A stretch of DNA of 64,000 nucleotides from Akkermansiaceae bacterium UBA7890. Lineage in GTDB: Bacteria; Verrucomicrobiota; Verrucomicrobiia; Verrucomicrobiales; Akkermansiaceae. The number at the start of each line of letters is the position of its first letter. The first letter of the stretch is position 1. Below, in pieces: positions 1 through 9,491 of the stretch. Made by a program: the position numbers and the translations under genes. The DNA lies in contig DLRK01000199.1 of assembly GCA_002501065.1 (NCBI GenBank), positions 29,719 through 93,718 of the forward strand, given 5' to 3'. The notes below the pieces were generated by a model. The model did no database searches. It was given only the letters and a program-made list of their open reading frames with translations, and was not told where the DNA came from.

Positions 1-1
1 C

Positions 2-586
2 AATTCCAGCGCGACCCTCTTCTCGCTCGGAGTCTACAAGAAGATCATCCACCCCACCGCCAGCCAGCACGAACTGGTGAAATCGGGACGCATCTGCAGC
101 GCGGCGGTCGCAGTGCTCGCCGTGATCGCAGCACCCCTCATCTTCCTGAACGTCGATGGCCTCTTCGAGAAATTCCAGTCCCTCAACGGGATCTATTTCA
201 TCCCGCTCCTCGCCATTGTCCTCTTCGGTTTCTTCAACCGGACCGCGGACGGCGCGACTGCCGTCATCACGATTGTGGTCGGTCTTGTCGCGATGGTGAT
301 CGGCACCTTCTTCGGCGGAAAAGAAGTCCTCGACCCGGTGACAAACGAAGTCCTCTCCAAGGGTTGGATGCTCGGCACCTTCCACTCCGGCTTCCACTAC
401 ATGGGCGCGGTCTTCGCCACCCTTCTGGTCCTCCAGCTCATCCTTGGGGGGTTCATGAGACGTCCCACCCCGTACGTGCAACATGACGCGAAGGTCGTCG
501 ACCTCACTCCCTGGAAGCACGCCAAGGCGGTGGGAATCAGCCTGATCGTCCTCGTCTTCGTCCTCTACGCAGCCTTCGCCTTCTAG
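2..586 (+). CDS. Sodium/solute symporter (SSS family), C-terminal part
   Basis: The reading frame is already open at the left edge (first codon at position 2), so only the last 194 residues are present. The first residues read NSSATLFSLGVYKK, which matches the conserved segment of SGLT-like Na+/sugar symporters where NS(A/S)STLFT.D.Y is usual. Four hydrophobic segments follow, and the chain ends with a transmembrane helix just before the stop. The family is an inner-membrane Na+-coupled importer of sugars or other small solutes. Galactokinase starts 87 bases downstream on the same strand, so galactose (or a galactoside) is the most likely substrate; this is inference from context. The N-terminal part lies outside the window. 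Confidence 0.88.
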   Translation, partial: NSSATLFSLGVYKKIIHPTASQHELVKSGRICSAAVAVLAVIAAPLIFLNVDGLFEKFQSLNGIYFIPLLAIVLFGFFNRTADGATAVITIVVGLVAMVIGTFFGGKEVLDPVTNEVLSKGWMLGTFHSGFHYMGAVFATLLVLQLILGGFMRRPTPYVQHDAKVVDLTPWKHAKAVGISLIVLVFVLYAAFAF

Positions 587-673
587 GAAAAGCCCGCGGG
601 CAACCCTCCGCTGCTTCTCCTTGCCGGCCAGAAATCCGGACGCCAGAACCCCTGTCCTACCAGCAGGATCTCG

Positions 674-1852
674 ATGCCCCTCCAAGCAAACGAATCCCTC
701 GCCGAACTCTCCGCCGACGCACGGACCCATCTCAGACAGTACTACCAGCAGGAGCCCTCCCTGCTCGCCGCCGCCCCGGGACGGGTCAATCTGATCGGCG
801 AGCACATCGACTACTGTGATGGCTTCGTGCTGCCCCTCGCCATCAACCGGCACATCGTTATTGCAGCCGCCCTCAACAACTCCGGAATGGCCCGGGTGCG
901 CTCGATGGGAGAGGAGGAGGCCGTTATCTCCCTGGAAGACCCCCAGGCCCCGGCGACACCACCCTGGACCAACTACCTGCGGGGCGTCCTGGAGGGCTTC
1001 CGCCTCCGCGGAAGCTGGCCCGTCCCGGGATTCGACGCCGTCATCGTCAGCAACCTCCCCATCGGCGGGGGACTCTCCTCCTCCGCCGCCCTCGAACTGG
1101 CCTTTGCCACCATCGTGGAAGGCCTTGTCGACACCGTCCTCGACACCCGCGAGAAAGCCCTCCTCTGCCAGAAAGCGGAGCACGACTTCGCAGGAGTTCC
1201 CTGCGGCATCATGGACCAGTTCGCCTCCGCCTTCGGTCAGCAGGACAATCTCGTCCTGATCGACTGCCAGTCGCAGGACCCCGAACTGGTTCCCTTTCCC
1301 TCCAGTGATCTCAGTGTCCTGGTGGCCAACACCATGATCCGGCACAAACTGGCTGACGGGGAGTACCGGGCACGCCGGGAAGATACCGAACGGGCCCTGG
1401 CCTTACTGGGGAAGTCAAGCTGGCGCGAGGTCAACCCTGCCGATCTGGAAACCCTCCGGAACGAACCAGACGACCTCCTCTTCCGCCGGGCCCGCCACGT
1501 GGTGAGCGAGATCGCCCGGACCAGGGAATCCGCCAAGGAATTGCGCCAGGACAACTATGCCGCCCTCGGGCCGCATATGGCGGCCTCTCACCAGTCGCTC
1601 CGGGATGACTTCGAAGTGTCCTGCGGGGAACTCGACCTCATGGTCAGAATCGCCAACGAGATCGGTTTTGAAGGAGGGGTCCTCGGTTCACGCATGACCG
1701 GCGGCGGCTTCGGGGGCTCCACCGTCACCCTCTGCCGGGGCGAGCAACTCCACGAGATCGCGGCTCGCCTCTCCGTGGCCTATGAAGAGGAATCCGGCCA
1801 TACGCCCCAGCTCTTTGCCACCCGTCCGGTGCAGGGAGCGAGGCTCCTGTAG
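674..1852 (+). CDS. galK: Galactokinase
   Basis: 392 residues, the usual galactokinase length. It catalyses ATP + galactose to galactose-1-phosphate, the first step of the Leloir pathway, in the cytoplasm. Three GHMP-kinase motifs are visible: the galactokinase signature near the N-terminus (GRVNLIGEHIDYCDGFVLP), the phosphate-binding PIGGGLSSSAALE loop around residues 133-145, and the C-terminal GSRMTGGGFGGSTV motif. The catalytic Arg and the sugar-binding GEH.DY segment are intact. The gene follows the Na+/sugar symporter on the same strand, which suggests a small uptake-and-phosphorylation operon. GalT and GalE are not in the window. Confidence 0.96.
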   Translation: MPLQANESLAELSADARTHLRQYYQQEPSLLAAAPGRVNLIGEHIDYCDGFVLPLAINRHIVIAAALNNSGMARVRSMGEEEAVISLEDPQAPATPPWTNYLRGVLEGFRLRGSWPVPGFDAVIVSNLPIGGGLSSSAALELAFATIVEGLVDTVLDTREKALLCQKAEHDFAGVPCGIMDQFASAFGQQDNLVLIDCQSQDPELVPFPSSDLSVLVANTMIRHKLADGEYRARREDTERALALLGKSSWREVNPADLETLRNEPDDLLFRRARHVVSEIARTRESAKELRQDNYAALGPHMAASHQSLRDDFEVSCGELDLMVRIANEIGFEGGVLGSRMTGGGFGGSTVTLCRGEQLHEIAARLSVAYEEESGHTPQLFATRPVQGARLL

Positions 1853-1878
1853 GACAACTCTTTGAGGAAGCCGGTCTC

Positions 1879-2814
1879 CTATTCCTTCCTCTCCTTCATC
1901 TCCGCATACATGTCGGAAGCCTCCTGAATCTCTGACCGGCTGGGAAGTTCCCCCTCCACTATGGCGAACGCGTAATTCACGGTGAGAGTCTCGCCTTTCT
2001 TGATCTCCTTCTCGAAGAAGGAGCCGAAGCGTCCATAGTCGCGATAGGCGGAATGCACCGTTCCCTTGGGATTGCCGGGATGGTTGAGCTGCACCACGCT
2101 GTGCGCCTTGTCACCGAGCCAGTAGGTTTCCGCAATCCAGGCCAGATCCTTGTGCTTCTTCACGTTGCCGGTCGTGATCTCCTCCTTGGGAAAGAGATAC
2201 TTCGTCTTCTTGCGGTTCACCTCGTCGGCAGGCCGGTACTGGATCCCGGCGTGTTCCGGATCCCCCTTCAGGGCCACATCACCATACGTCGCAGTCAGCT
2301 TGCTCTTGAAAAAGATGACCACGCGGGCCCATCCCTCATTCGGAGTCCACACCGTCATCGTCCGTTCCTCGTCGAGCATCGGTTTCCTGTCCCCATCGTT
2401 CCACTGAGTGACCGAAGTGATGCTTGCCGTGTTCTCGCGGGTCTTATGCTCGTGAAACTTCTGGTGGACGATGGCACCGTTCTTCATGTGCCAGCGATCG
2501 TAGCTCTTGCCGTTGAAACCCAGCTTGCTCCACCCGATGAAGATGCCGCGGTGGTGGGTGTACTGGCCTCCCGGACCCTTCGTGATGGGCGCTTTCCCCT
2601 CCGCATCGAAGACGTGCAGATACGGCTTGTAGGTCGCATGCTTCTTCTCGTTGGTCGAGGTGTCATACTCGTACATGTAGCGGACGAGCACCTTGTCCCC
2701 GGAGAGGATGTCGAGGTGCTTCCCCTTGGCATCCTTGATTTCGAGTTGAGCCGCCAGGGGAGCAAGCAATCCGATGGAAAGTGTCAGCGTGAGGGCGAGA
2801 GGGTTTGTTTTCAT
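1879..2814 (-). CDS. Secreted DUF6807 (PmoA-like) protein
   Basis: 311 residues with a Sec signal peptide (Met-Lys, then a hydrophobic stretch ending near ALA-Q at about residue 22). The body has the features of the DUF6807 family: a long beta-rich domain with THHRGIFIGW near residue 87, a central W-rich region and a C-terminal Y..YGRFGSFFEKE segment. This family is frequent in Planctomycetes and Verrucomicrobia next to sulfatases, oxidoreductases and DUF1080 proteins. Its biochemical role is not established, and the 'methane oxygenase PmoA' label on some family members should not be read as an activity. It is convergent with galK (26 bases between stops) and divergent from the metallophosphoesterase. 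Confidence 0.8.
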   Translation of the reverse strand: MKTNPLALTLTLSIGLLAPLAAQLEIKDAKGKHLDILSGDKVLVRYMYEYDTSTNEKKHATYKPYLHVFDAEGKAPITKGPGGQYTHHRGIFIGWSKLGFNGKSYDRWHMKNGAIVHQKFHEHKTRENTASITSVTQWNDGDRKPMLDEERTMTVWTPNEGWARVVIFFKSKLTATYGDVALKGDPEHAGIQYRPADEVNRKKTKYLFPKEEITTGNVKKHKDLAWIAETYWLGDKAHSVVQLNHPGNPKGTVHSAYRDYGRFGSFFEKEIKKGETLTVNYAFAIVEGELPSRSEIQEASDMYAEMKERKE

Positions 2815-2964
2815 GATGGTGCAGTCTCTATACCCCGGGATCCCACCCCCTGATCAAGCTAATCCCTCCCGTCTTTCCCCGATCCGCCGGATTCCCCGGG
2901 TTTTTTCCTCAGCCCGGCCGTATCAGATGGACGATGGAACAAAAAAGGCCAATCGTCTCCCTTC

Positions 2965-3882
2965 ATGACCACGCGACGCCGCTTCCTAGCCGGCACCGGA
3001 TCGACCGTTGCCGCCACCGCCATGAGTTCCGCCGAGAGCACGACCAGCCCGAAGGAGAAACTTCTCCTCTCCTTCGGACTCATGGCCGACTGCCAGTACG
3101 CGGACGCGGAACGGGCCGGGACGCGCTTCTATCGCGAGAGTCCCCGCAAGCTCGAGGAAGCGGTCCGCGAGTTCAACCAGCACGAACTGGCCTTCACCTT
3201 TCACCTGGGGGATTTCATCGACCGGGACTTCAAGAGCTTCGCCGACCTCAAGCCCATCACCGCAAAACTCAAATCCCGTCTCTATCACATCCTCGGCAAC
3301 CACGACTTCGAGGTGACCGAGGACCTCAGGAAAAAGGTCCCTGCCGAACTGGGCCTCACCGATACCTATTATGGGATTCGACAAGCCGGGTTCCGCTTCC
3401 TCCTCCTCGACACCACCGAGGTGAGCACCTACCGCTACCCCCCCAGGGATGCCAGGACCGCACAGGCCCAGGAGGAACTCAAGAAACTGAGTGCGACCGG
3501 AAAATCCTACGCCCAGTCCTGGAACAGCCGGGCCGGCGATGCGCAGCTCACCTGGCTGACCGGTCAGCTCGAGGAAGCAACCACCGCCGGGGAATCAGTT
3601 CTCGTCTTTGGCCATCACCCGGTTCTCCCCGAGGAGGCGCACTGCAGCTGGAACCGCTTGGCACTGCACAAGCTCCTGAGCAGGTTCCCCTGCTGCAAGG
3701 CCTACCTCAATGGTCACCGGCACAGCGGCGGTTACGAACTGAAGGAGGGAATGCACTACCTCACTCTCAACGGAATGCTCGAAACGAAGGACAATGCCTA
3801 CTCCTGCGCCCGGCTCTATCGTTCCCACCTTGAGATCCGCGGTTTCGGCCGACAACCATCGCGCACTCTCCAGTTCCGCTAG
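2965..3882 (+). CDS. Tat-exported metallophosphoesterase, ADPRM-like
   Basis: 305 residues. The N-terminus MTTRRRFLAGTG is a twin-arginine signal, so a metal-loaded enzyme is probably exported folded. The calcineurin-type metal ligands are in order: MADCQYAD (D.Q in place of the usual D.H), HLGDFIDRD, GNHDF, GHHPV and NGHRHSGGY. The D.QYAD start and the H.H.GGY end resemble Mn2+-dependent ADP-ribose/CDP-alcohol diphosphatases, so hydrolysis of a nucleotide-linked diphosphate or another phosphodiester is plausible. The substrate cannot be read from the sequence. ATG at 2965 is chosen because it starts the Tat signal directly. Confidence 0.85.
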   Translation: MTTRRRFLAGTGSTVAATAMSSAESTTSPKEKLLLSFGLMADCQYADAERAGTRFYRESPRKLEEAVREFNQHELAFTFHLGDFIDRDFKSFADLKPITAKLKSRLYHILGNHDFEVTEDLRKKVPAELGLTDTYYGIRQAGFRFLLLDTTEVSTYRYPPRDARTAQAQEELKKLSATGKSYAQSWNSRAGDAQLTWLTGQLEEATTAGESVLVFGHHPVLPEEAHCSWNRLALHKLLSRFPCCKAYLNGHRHSGGYELKEGMHYLTLNGMLETKDNAYSCARLYRSHLEIRGFGRQPSRTLQFR

Positions 3883-3989
3883 AGGGAATCCCGCAGAACC
3901 ACATCCTCACCCGGAGGGGTGCGGGGTTGTGGAGAACACCCGCCTCATCGGCCCGGCTCACCTTCCATCCCCTGCCCGACCGCCGCGTT

Positions 3990-6900
3990 CTACTTCTGCG
4001 GATGCACGGTCATGCGCAGGTAACGCTCATTCGCCACTCCCACTCCCAGCTGATCCCGCACGCGAAATACCTGCTCGTCGTCCTGCAGGATGCTTCGCTC
4101 GGATCGGTTCCAGTCCACGAGATCTCCACTCACTTCGGCGTCGTAATGCAGGCCCGTCTCCGCCCGTTTGGCGCTCTCCAGCGTCAGCACCCCGTCCTCG
4201 AGGACGGGAAGGGGCATCGTATCCCAGTCGGTGGCACTCCCTCCGGTGGCAAACTCGAAGAGCAGATTCTGCCCATCGCCATCCGGGTCCAGGGTGACTC
4301 CCGTCTTCTGTCCGATTCCCGCCTGCAGCACCCATCCCGTGTAGCCGGTGAAGGAAATCTCATCAAGATAGCCGGTGTCCTCGCGACGGGACTCACTCCC
4401 ATCCTTCTCATAGGCCCAGGTGAGCTGATGCCATCCGTAAGGCAGTTCTTCGGTGTATTGCTGCCACCCGCTGTTTCCAGTCAGCGACCCTCTCTCCTGC
4501 CCGTTCACCTCGTAATACAGGAAATCATAATCTCTCTCCGAGGAGACCCGCCAGGAGAACGCGATCTTTCCCGGACCGAATACCCACGTGCTGAGGGACG
4601 CCCGGCCATCATGGGGGACGCCCTGGGCGGCGGCCGCAGCCTGCCCGTCACTTGTCTCCTCCGACTGTGAGATCCAGGTGCCGGATCCACTCGTCTTCCA
4701 GGCAAGACCCCAGTTCGGGCCGGTGGCCGGGTAGGCAGCCTCTCCGGCCGCTGAAGCGGGCAGGATCTCGACCATGGCGGGAATGCTGAATTGCTCATCA
4801 TCCTGCTGGATGTTCAGGGTGAAACTGAACTCACCGTCGGCAAGAGGAGTGCCAACCACTTCGCCTGTTGCGTTCAATGACAATCCGGATCCCAGTTGGA
4901 CCGGGACAAAGGAGGCCCCGGGTCTGGAAGTCGGGAACTGATACTCCACCGGACCGCCGGAATTCAGCCGGACATGCGCAGGCCCCATCAAAAAGGGCAT
5001 GCTCCGGGAAGCCAGTTGCAGGAAATCCACCCATGCGTGATCCTCTCCCTCCCGCGTGTCTACATCCTTGCTGTATGTCCAGCGGATGGTATGCCGCCCG
5101 GGCGGAATGGCGACCACCTGGTAATCCCAGTCCCTGACCCCTGAAATCTCCTGACGCATCTCAGCATCTACCGTGAGGCGGAGAAAATCATAGTCCTCCT
5201 CACTGGAAACCTTCCACCAGAATCCCAGGTAATCGGGACCTTCCACCGCCACTTCCAGCCAGGACGCGCTGTTATCCCCGATAGCTCCGCTCTGTGCCCG
5301 ATTGCTTCCCGCCCGCGAGTCACTGCTGCTATCGAGGCGGAAAGGAGCATCACCCCCCGAACTCAACTCACCCCCCCCCGGAGAATCGAGCGCCTGGTCG
5401 AGGGAGTTCGGCAAAATCGTGAAACTGATCCTGCCCTCTGCCGACCCGGCCTCATTGGCAATCGTCACGGTCACTTCAAATTCCCCGGAAACCGGGGGGA
5501 TCCAGCTGATCATCCCCTGCCCGTCAATCTCCATGCCCGGAGGCGCATCGCTCAGTGAGAACGCAGTGGGAGTATTTTCCACCACCACGCTGACGGCAAC
5601 ATCTTCCCCCACCCTTCCGTTCACCACCGCCGGACCGACCAGGATGGGAACGGTGAAATCATCGTTGATGATTGTCCCCCAGGCCTGAGCATCACTCACA
5701 TTCACGGGGGCATCACCCTGCAGGGAGAGCGCCACCCGGAATCGCTCGTTCTCTTCCGGGGCAGTGTCCCCCTCGATGGAGATGGAGATGGTCTTCGTGA
5801 GCTGGCCTGCCGCGAGGAAAAAGTCCGCGTTGGCCGCCGCCACATAATCGGAACCCGCGACAGCTGAATCGTTCTCCGTCGAGTAGGTGAAATCGAGCCG
5901 CTGGTCCACCGCTTCACTCAGGCTGACCGTGAATTCCAGATTCTTCCTCCCGGTGTCTCCTTCCGAGATCTCAACATCCGCGACAGTGACCCGGGTGAGA
6001 CCCATCGAGATTCCATCCAGCGTCAACGAACCCGTCTCATCCGGATCCAGCCAGTCCCGCAATCGGGAGCCCGGCGCTCCTCCACCATCCCAGCCCCTGG
6101 AAAATTTACCGTACCAGTCTGCATCATCATTCCCACAGGCGGCATCACCACCGGACAACTGCCCCACCATGTGCCCGTTCTGGTCGTAGATCGGCGACCC
6201 GGAGGATCCTCCCTCGGTTGAGCCGTGATCCCAGTCAATCACCATCCAGTGGGTTCCGTTCGGATTGCTTCCCGTGCTGTAGTCATTAGTCGATCGCAGG
6301 GGGTCAAAATCAAAACTGATGCGCTTCTCCGAGGTATTCGGGAAATGCACACTCACCGCCATCTCGGGAGTTCCCGTCCGCGACCACCCGGCCAGGAACA
6401 CCTCATGATCGGAATCAATCGGGTCGTCCAGTTCCACCAGCGTCATGTCCGAGGCACTGTAGGTCGCACGTACTGCGGCTCCACTGTTGAAGTTGTTGAT
6501 GGGACCGTTGCCGTCCCCTCCGTTCTGGCTGCTGCCCGGTGTCCGGCAGGAGGCATTCTCATGGTTCCAGTAGACCACCATGCTGGCCGCATTGGACGAA
6601 CGCACTCCGCAATGGTCCGCCGTCATGAAATACGGGGTCCCATCGTTGCGTGCATTGTTGATCGCACTGCCCGAACAGGTGTCCTCCCCGTTCAGGGTGT
6701 AGACTCCCGCCGCCTTGATCTGGTCCCGATACTGGTCGAGAGCCGGACCCACGCCCGATTCCGTGGCTGAGCACACCACGTCAATATGGCAGTTTCCCTC
6801 CGGAGCCGAATTGCCGACCTTCCAGTAGCCGGCCGCAAAACTCAAGGGACGAAAGCCCCGGTTGATGGAGGCCACCTGAAGCTGCACCTGGGACCGTTCC

Positions 6901-7472
6901 TCCTGCTCCACCTCAAGCAGGAGCTCCAATTCCGCGCCCGCCACCACCGGAGTCCAGAGTTCGCCGTGCGCGTCATTGTCGGCGGCAGTAAACGGGCGCA
7001 CCTGCAACTCGTTCCCGGCCCGTAGTTCCAGCCGCGCACTCCCCGGCAGGCGGAAGCGAGAAAAACCCAGATTCAGATTACGCGCCCCGGGAGCCTCGAT
7101 CCGCAACACCCATCGCTCCCGTCCCCCCCGCGACTCCCATCGACCGTGCGACGAGGGCGTGATCTTCACCGGTAGCGCCTCCGCAAACCGGAGAGGCGCG
7201 CCCTTTCGCGGCGGGTGGGCGACTAGGAGCTCTTCAGCCGAAAATGGTGGAAGCTCCAGCGTCCCAACCGACCAAGAGCGGTTCTTCTCTCCCGGCGCGA
7301 CAACAGGAGCAACAGGACTCACGTCCCGGCCTCCGAAGGCAACCACGGTCTCGCCGGACTTCATCTCCCGGTGCTCCGGAAAAACGGAAGAGAACGGCGC
7401 GCGGAAGAGCAGCGCAGTGGAAACGAAAAGAATAAACAGGCTGCCTGACCAAACAAAAAATCGTCTGTTCAT
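3990..7472 (-). CDS. Large secreted S1-family serine protease, lysyl-endopeptidase-like, with Calx-beta and repeat modules
   Basis: 1160 residues with an N-terminal membrane/signal segment. The protease domain (about residues 230-480) carries all three catalytic residues in lysyl-endopeptidase-like context: YFMTADHCGV (His near 286), SDMTLVELDD (Asp near 344) and STEGGSSGSPIY (Ser near 423). The domain is Cys-rich, as in Achromobacter-type lysyl endopeptidase. A Calx-beta domain follows (about 497-604), then an Ig-like domain (605-690). Two copies of a beta-rich module, each with a VSSE.DYDFL core, lie near 740-800 and 950-1050. The C-terminal region has DPDGDGQNLL and EFATGG, typical of verrucomicrobial secreted proteins. 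Predicted role: extracellular protein degradation with Ca2+-stabilised adhesive modules. Cleavage after Lys is inferred from family resemblance only. Confidence 0.88.
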   Translation of the reverse strand: MNRRFFVWSGSLFILFVSTALLFRAPFSSVFPEHREMKSGETVVAFGGRDVSPVAPVVAPGEKNRSWSVGTLELPPFSAEELLVAHPPRKGAPLRFAEALPVKITPSSHGRWESRGGRERWVLRIEAPGARNLNLGFSRFRLPGSARLELRAGNELQVRPFTAADNDAHGELWTPVVAGAELELLLEVEQEERSQVQLQVASINRGFRPLSFAAGYWKVGNSAPEGNCHIDVVCSATESGVGPALDQYRDQIKAAGVYTLNGEDTCSGSAINNARNDGTPYFMTADHCGVRSSNAASMVVYWNHENASCRTPGSSQNGGDGNGPINNFNSGAAVRATYSASDMTLVELDDPIDSDHEVFLAGWSRTGTPEMAVSVHFPNTSEKRISFDFDPLRSTNDYSTGSNPNGTHWMVIDWDHGSTEGGSSGSPIYDQNGHMVGQLSGGDAACGNDDADWYGKFSRGWDGGGAPGSRLRDWLDPDETGSLTLDGISMGLTRVTVADVEISEGDTGRKNLEFTVSLSEAVDQRLDFTYSTENDSAVAGSDYVAAANADFFLAAGQLTKTISISIEGDTAPEENERFRVALSLQGDAPVNVSDAQAWGTIINDDFTVPILVGPAVVNGRVGEDVAVSVVVENTPTAFSLSDAPPGMEIDGQGMISWIPPVSGEFEVTVTIANEAGSAEGRISFTILPNSLDQALDSPGGGELSSGGDAPFRLDSSSDSRAGSNRAQSGAIGDNSASWLEVAVEGPDYLGFWWKVSSEEDYDFLRLTVDAEMRQEISGVRDWDYQVVAIPPGRHTIRWTYSKDVDTREGEDHAWVDFLQLASRSMPFLMGPAHVRLNSGGPVEYQFPTSRPGASFVPVQLGSGLSLNATGEVVGTPLADGEFSFTLNIQQDDEQFSIPAMVEILPASAAGEAAYPATGPNWGLAWKTSGSGTWISQSEETSDGQAAAAAQGVPHDGRASLSTWVFGPGKIAFSWRVSSERDYDFLYYEVNGQERGSLTGNSGWQQYTEELPYGWHQLTWAYEKDGSESRREDTGYLDEISFTGYTGWVLQAGIGQKTGVTLDPDGDGQNLLFEFATGGSATDWDTMPLPVLEDGVLTLESAKRAETGLHYDAEVSGDLVDWNRSERSILQDDEQVFRVRDQLGVGVANERYLRMTVHPQK

Positions 7473-7589
7473 CGGGGGTTATAAGAGTGCCACCGCCTTC
7501 CCGAGACAAAAGCGAAACTTTGTGAGAATACGGATCAGAGGCCATCATTCCACTTGCCAAAGGCGACTCCCGGCGAGCGTAATCATTCC

Positions 7590-9074
7590 ATGATTCGTCG
7601 CCTGCCCGCCCTCGTATTAGGCTTCTCACTGCTCCTCCGCGGACTCCTCGCCGCCCTTGCCGCCCCCGAGAGCCCGAATGTGGTGTTCTTTCTCATAGAC
7701 GATTTGGGTTATATGGATATTGGGGCCTACAATCCGGACTCCTTCTACGAGACCCCCAATTGCGACCGCATTGCCGCCGCGGGATGCCGCTTCACCAACG
7801 GTTACGCCGCCAATCCAGTCTGTTCGCCCACCCGGTATTCCATCATGACGGGCCGTCATCCTTCCCGCCCGGACGCCACCAATTTCTTCTCCGGCCGTCG
7901 TGGGGGTCGCTTCAGGCCGGCACCTCTCCACGACCGCATGGATCTTGAAGAAGACACACTTGCCGAGGCCTTCAGGGAGGCGGGCTATGCCACCTGCTTC
8001 GCCGGGAAGTGGCATCTCGGACCAACCCCGGAATTCTGGCCCACCAAACAGGGTTTCGAGGTCAACCTCGGGGGACATCGCGGGGGGATGCCGCGCAGTT
8101 TCTTCTCGCCCTACCAAAATCCCCGCCTCCCCGACGGCCCCAGGGGCGAGCACCTCCCGGAACGGCTGGCCGGGGACTCCGTCGAGTTCATCGCAGCAAA
8201 CAAGAACCACCCCTTCCTGCTCTACCTCTCCTTCTATTCCGTGCACACGCCCCTCCAGGGCAAAGCTGACCTGGTGGCCAAGTACCGGAAGAAGGCCGCC
8301 AGGCTTCCGGCTCCCGGGGAACACCCCGAGTTCGGTCCCGAGGAACAGGTCTGGCAACCCGGAGGCACAAAGGTCCCGCCCCGCAAGGTGCGCATCCGTC
8401 AACGCCACGCCGTTTATGCCGCCATGATGGAATCCATGGACACTGCCGTGGGCCGGGTCCTGAATGCCCTCGATCAGCACAAGCTCACCAGAAATACCAT
8501 CGTGATCTTCATGTCCGACAATGGCGGACTCTCCACCTCGGAGGGCAGCCCTACCTCCAACCTGCCCCTGCGGGGTGGCAAGGGCTGGCTCTATGAAGGC
8601 GGCATCCGCGAACCGTACATGATCGCCGCTCCCGGTCTCACCAGGCCCGGTTCCGTCTGCCACCACCCGGTCATCTCCACCGACTTCTACCCCACCCTGC
8701 TTGAACTTGCCGGACTCCCCGCCAGGCCCCGACAGCATCTCGATGGCCTGTCTCTCGTTTCCCTCCTGAAGGATCCGAAAACCTCCCTCCCCCGCAAATC
8801 GCTCCACTGGCACTACCCGCACTACTCAAACCAGGGGGGCTTTCCCGGCGGAGCCATTCGCCAGGGTGACTACAAACTCATCGAACGCCTTGAGGACGGC
8901 CGCGTCCACCTCTACAACCTGAAGGAGGATATCGGTGAGAAGACGGACCTTGCCGAAAAGGATCCGGAACGCATCAAATCCATGCGAAGGGACCTTCACG
9001 CCTGGTACCGGAAAGTTGATGCCAAGTTCCTCCGGCCGAAGCAACCGGGTGGACCGATGCCCTGGAAGCCCTGA
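7590..9074 (+). CDS. Secreted sulfatase 1 (Cys-type)
   Basis: 494 residues. The start is set at ATG 7590, because this gives a clean Sec signal peptide (Met-Ile-Arg-Arg, hydrophobic core, cleavage near ALAAP); upstream TTG 7554 would add a poor extension. The sulfatase fold shows the N-terminal metal site (FFLIDDLGYMD), the formylglycine motif CSPTRYSIMTGR, the FAGKWHLG motif and the late FMSDNGG metal site. It hydrolyses sulfate esters, most likely on a polysaccharide, outside the cytoplasm. The active-site Cys must be converted to formylglycine; no maturase is encoded in the window. It is divergent from the large protease, with a 117-base gap. Confidence 0.95.
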   Translation: MIRRLPALVLGFSLLLRGLLAALAAPESPNVVFFLIDDLGYMDIGAYNPDSFYETPNCDRIAAAGCRFTNGYAANPVCSPTRYSIMTGRHPSRPDATNFFSGRRGGRFRPAPLHDRMDLEEDTLAEAFREAGYATCFAGKWHLGPTPEFWPTKQGFEVNLGGHRGGMPRSFFSPYQNPRLPDGPRGEHLPERLAGDSVEFIAANKNHPFLLYLSFYSVHTPLQGKADLVAKYRKKAARLPAPGEHPEFGPEEQVWQPGGTKVPPRKVRIRQRHAVYAAMMESMDTAVGRVLNALDQHKLTRNTIVIFMSDNGGLSTSEGSPTSNLPLRGGKGWLYEGGIREPYMIAAPGLTRPGSVCHHPVISTDFYPTLLELAGLPARPRQHLDGLSLVSLLKDPKTSLPRKSLHWHYPHYSNQGGFPGGAIRQGDYKLIERLEDGRVHLYNLKEDIGEKTDLAEKDPERIKSMRRDLHAWYRKVDAKFLRPKQPGGPMPWKP

Positions 9075-9140
9075 GATCGTCATCTGGAGACTGGAGACCG
9101 CAGGCCGACGCCCGGGGCCCTGGTAACCCTGGAACCCCCG

Positions 9141-9443
9141 CTATCCCAGATCCATCACCAGCACCTTGTCCCACCAGTTCCTGAAGGTCTCCACGAACTC
9201 CCTGTGGTGCGGGTCGTCGCCCTGGTAGGCGTTATGATCCTCGAGGGTCGCAAACTTGAAGGAGAGCCCGTAATCCCACGAGTGATCAGTCACCGGGCGT
9301 TCCCCGGTCGGGGCCGGACTCCCCCAGCGTCCGCTCTCCAGGGGGGCCGATTCCGTGAGTCTGGTCATCCCGGCCTCGAACTCCGCCAGGTCGCCGTCGT
9401 TCTTCCGTTCCTCCTTCAGCCAAAAGTAGACGTGGTGTTCCAT
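9141..9443 (-). CDS. Dabb (stress-responsive alpha/beta-barrel) family protein
   Basis: 100 residues, the full length of a single ferredoxin-like Dabb domain. Features: the early beta strand HHVYFWLKEE, a middle YGLSFKFATLEDHNAYQ segment, and the end HHREFVETF followed by a strand (VLVMDLG). Such proteins form cytoplasmic dimers and include both stress proteins and small catalytic domains, so no substrate can be given. It is often found beside sulfatases and DUF1080 proteins in PVC genomes. It is convergent with sulfatase 1 and 48 bases downstream of the GNAT gene on the same strand, with which it may be co-transcribed. Confidence 0.82.
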   Translation of the reverse strand: MEHHVYFWLKEERKNDGDLAEFEAGMTRLTESAPLESGRWGSPAPTGERPVTDHSWDYGLSFKFATLEDHNAYQGDDPHHREFVETFRNWWDKVLVMDLG

Positions 9444-9491
9444 GACTGGAGAGGTAGTCGGAAGGCCCCCGGTCCGGAAGCCAAAAAGTCA

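Noticed and set aside
3895..3925. Small CACCC-GGAG-GGGTG hairpin between two convergent genes
   Set aside because: Only 5 base pairs and no T-run follows; not a convincing terminator.
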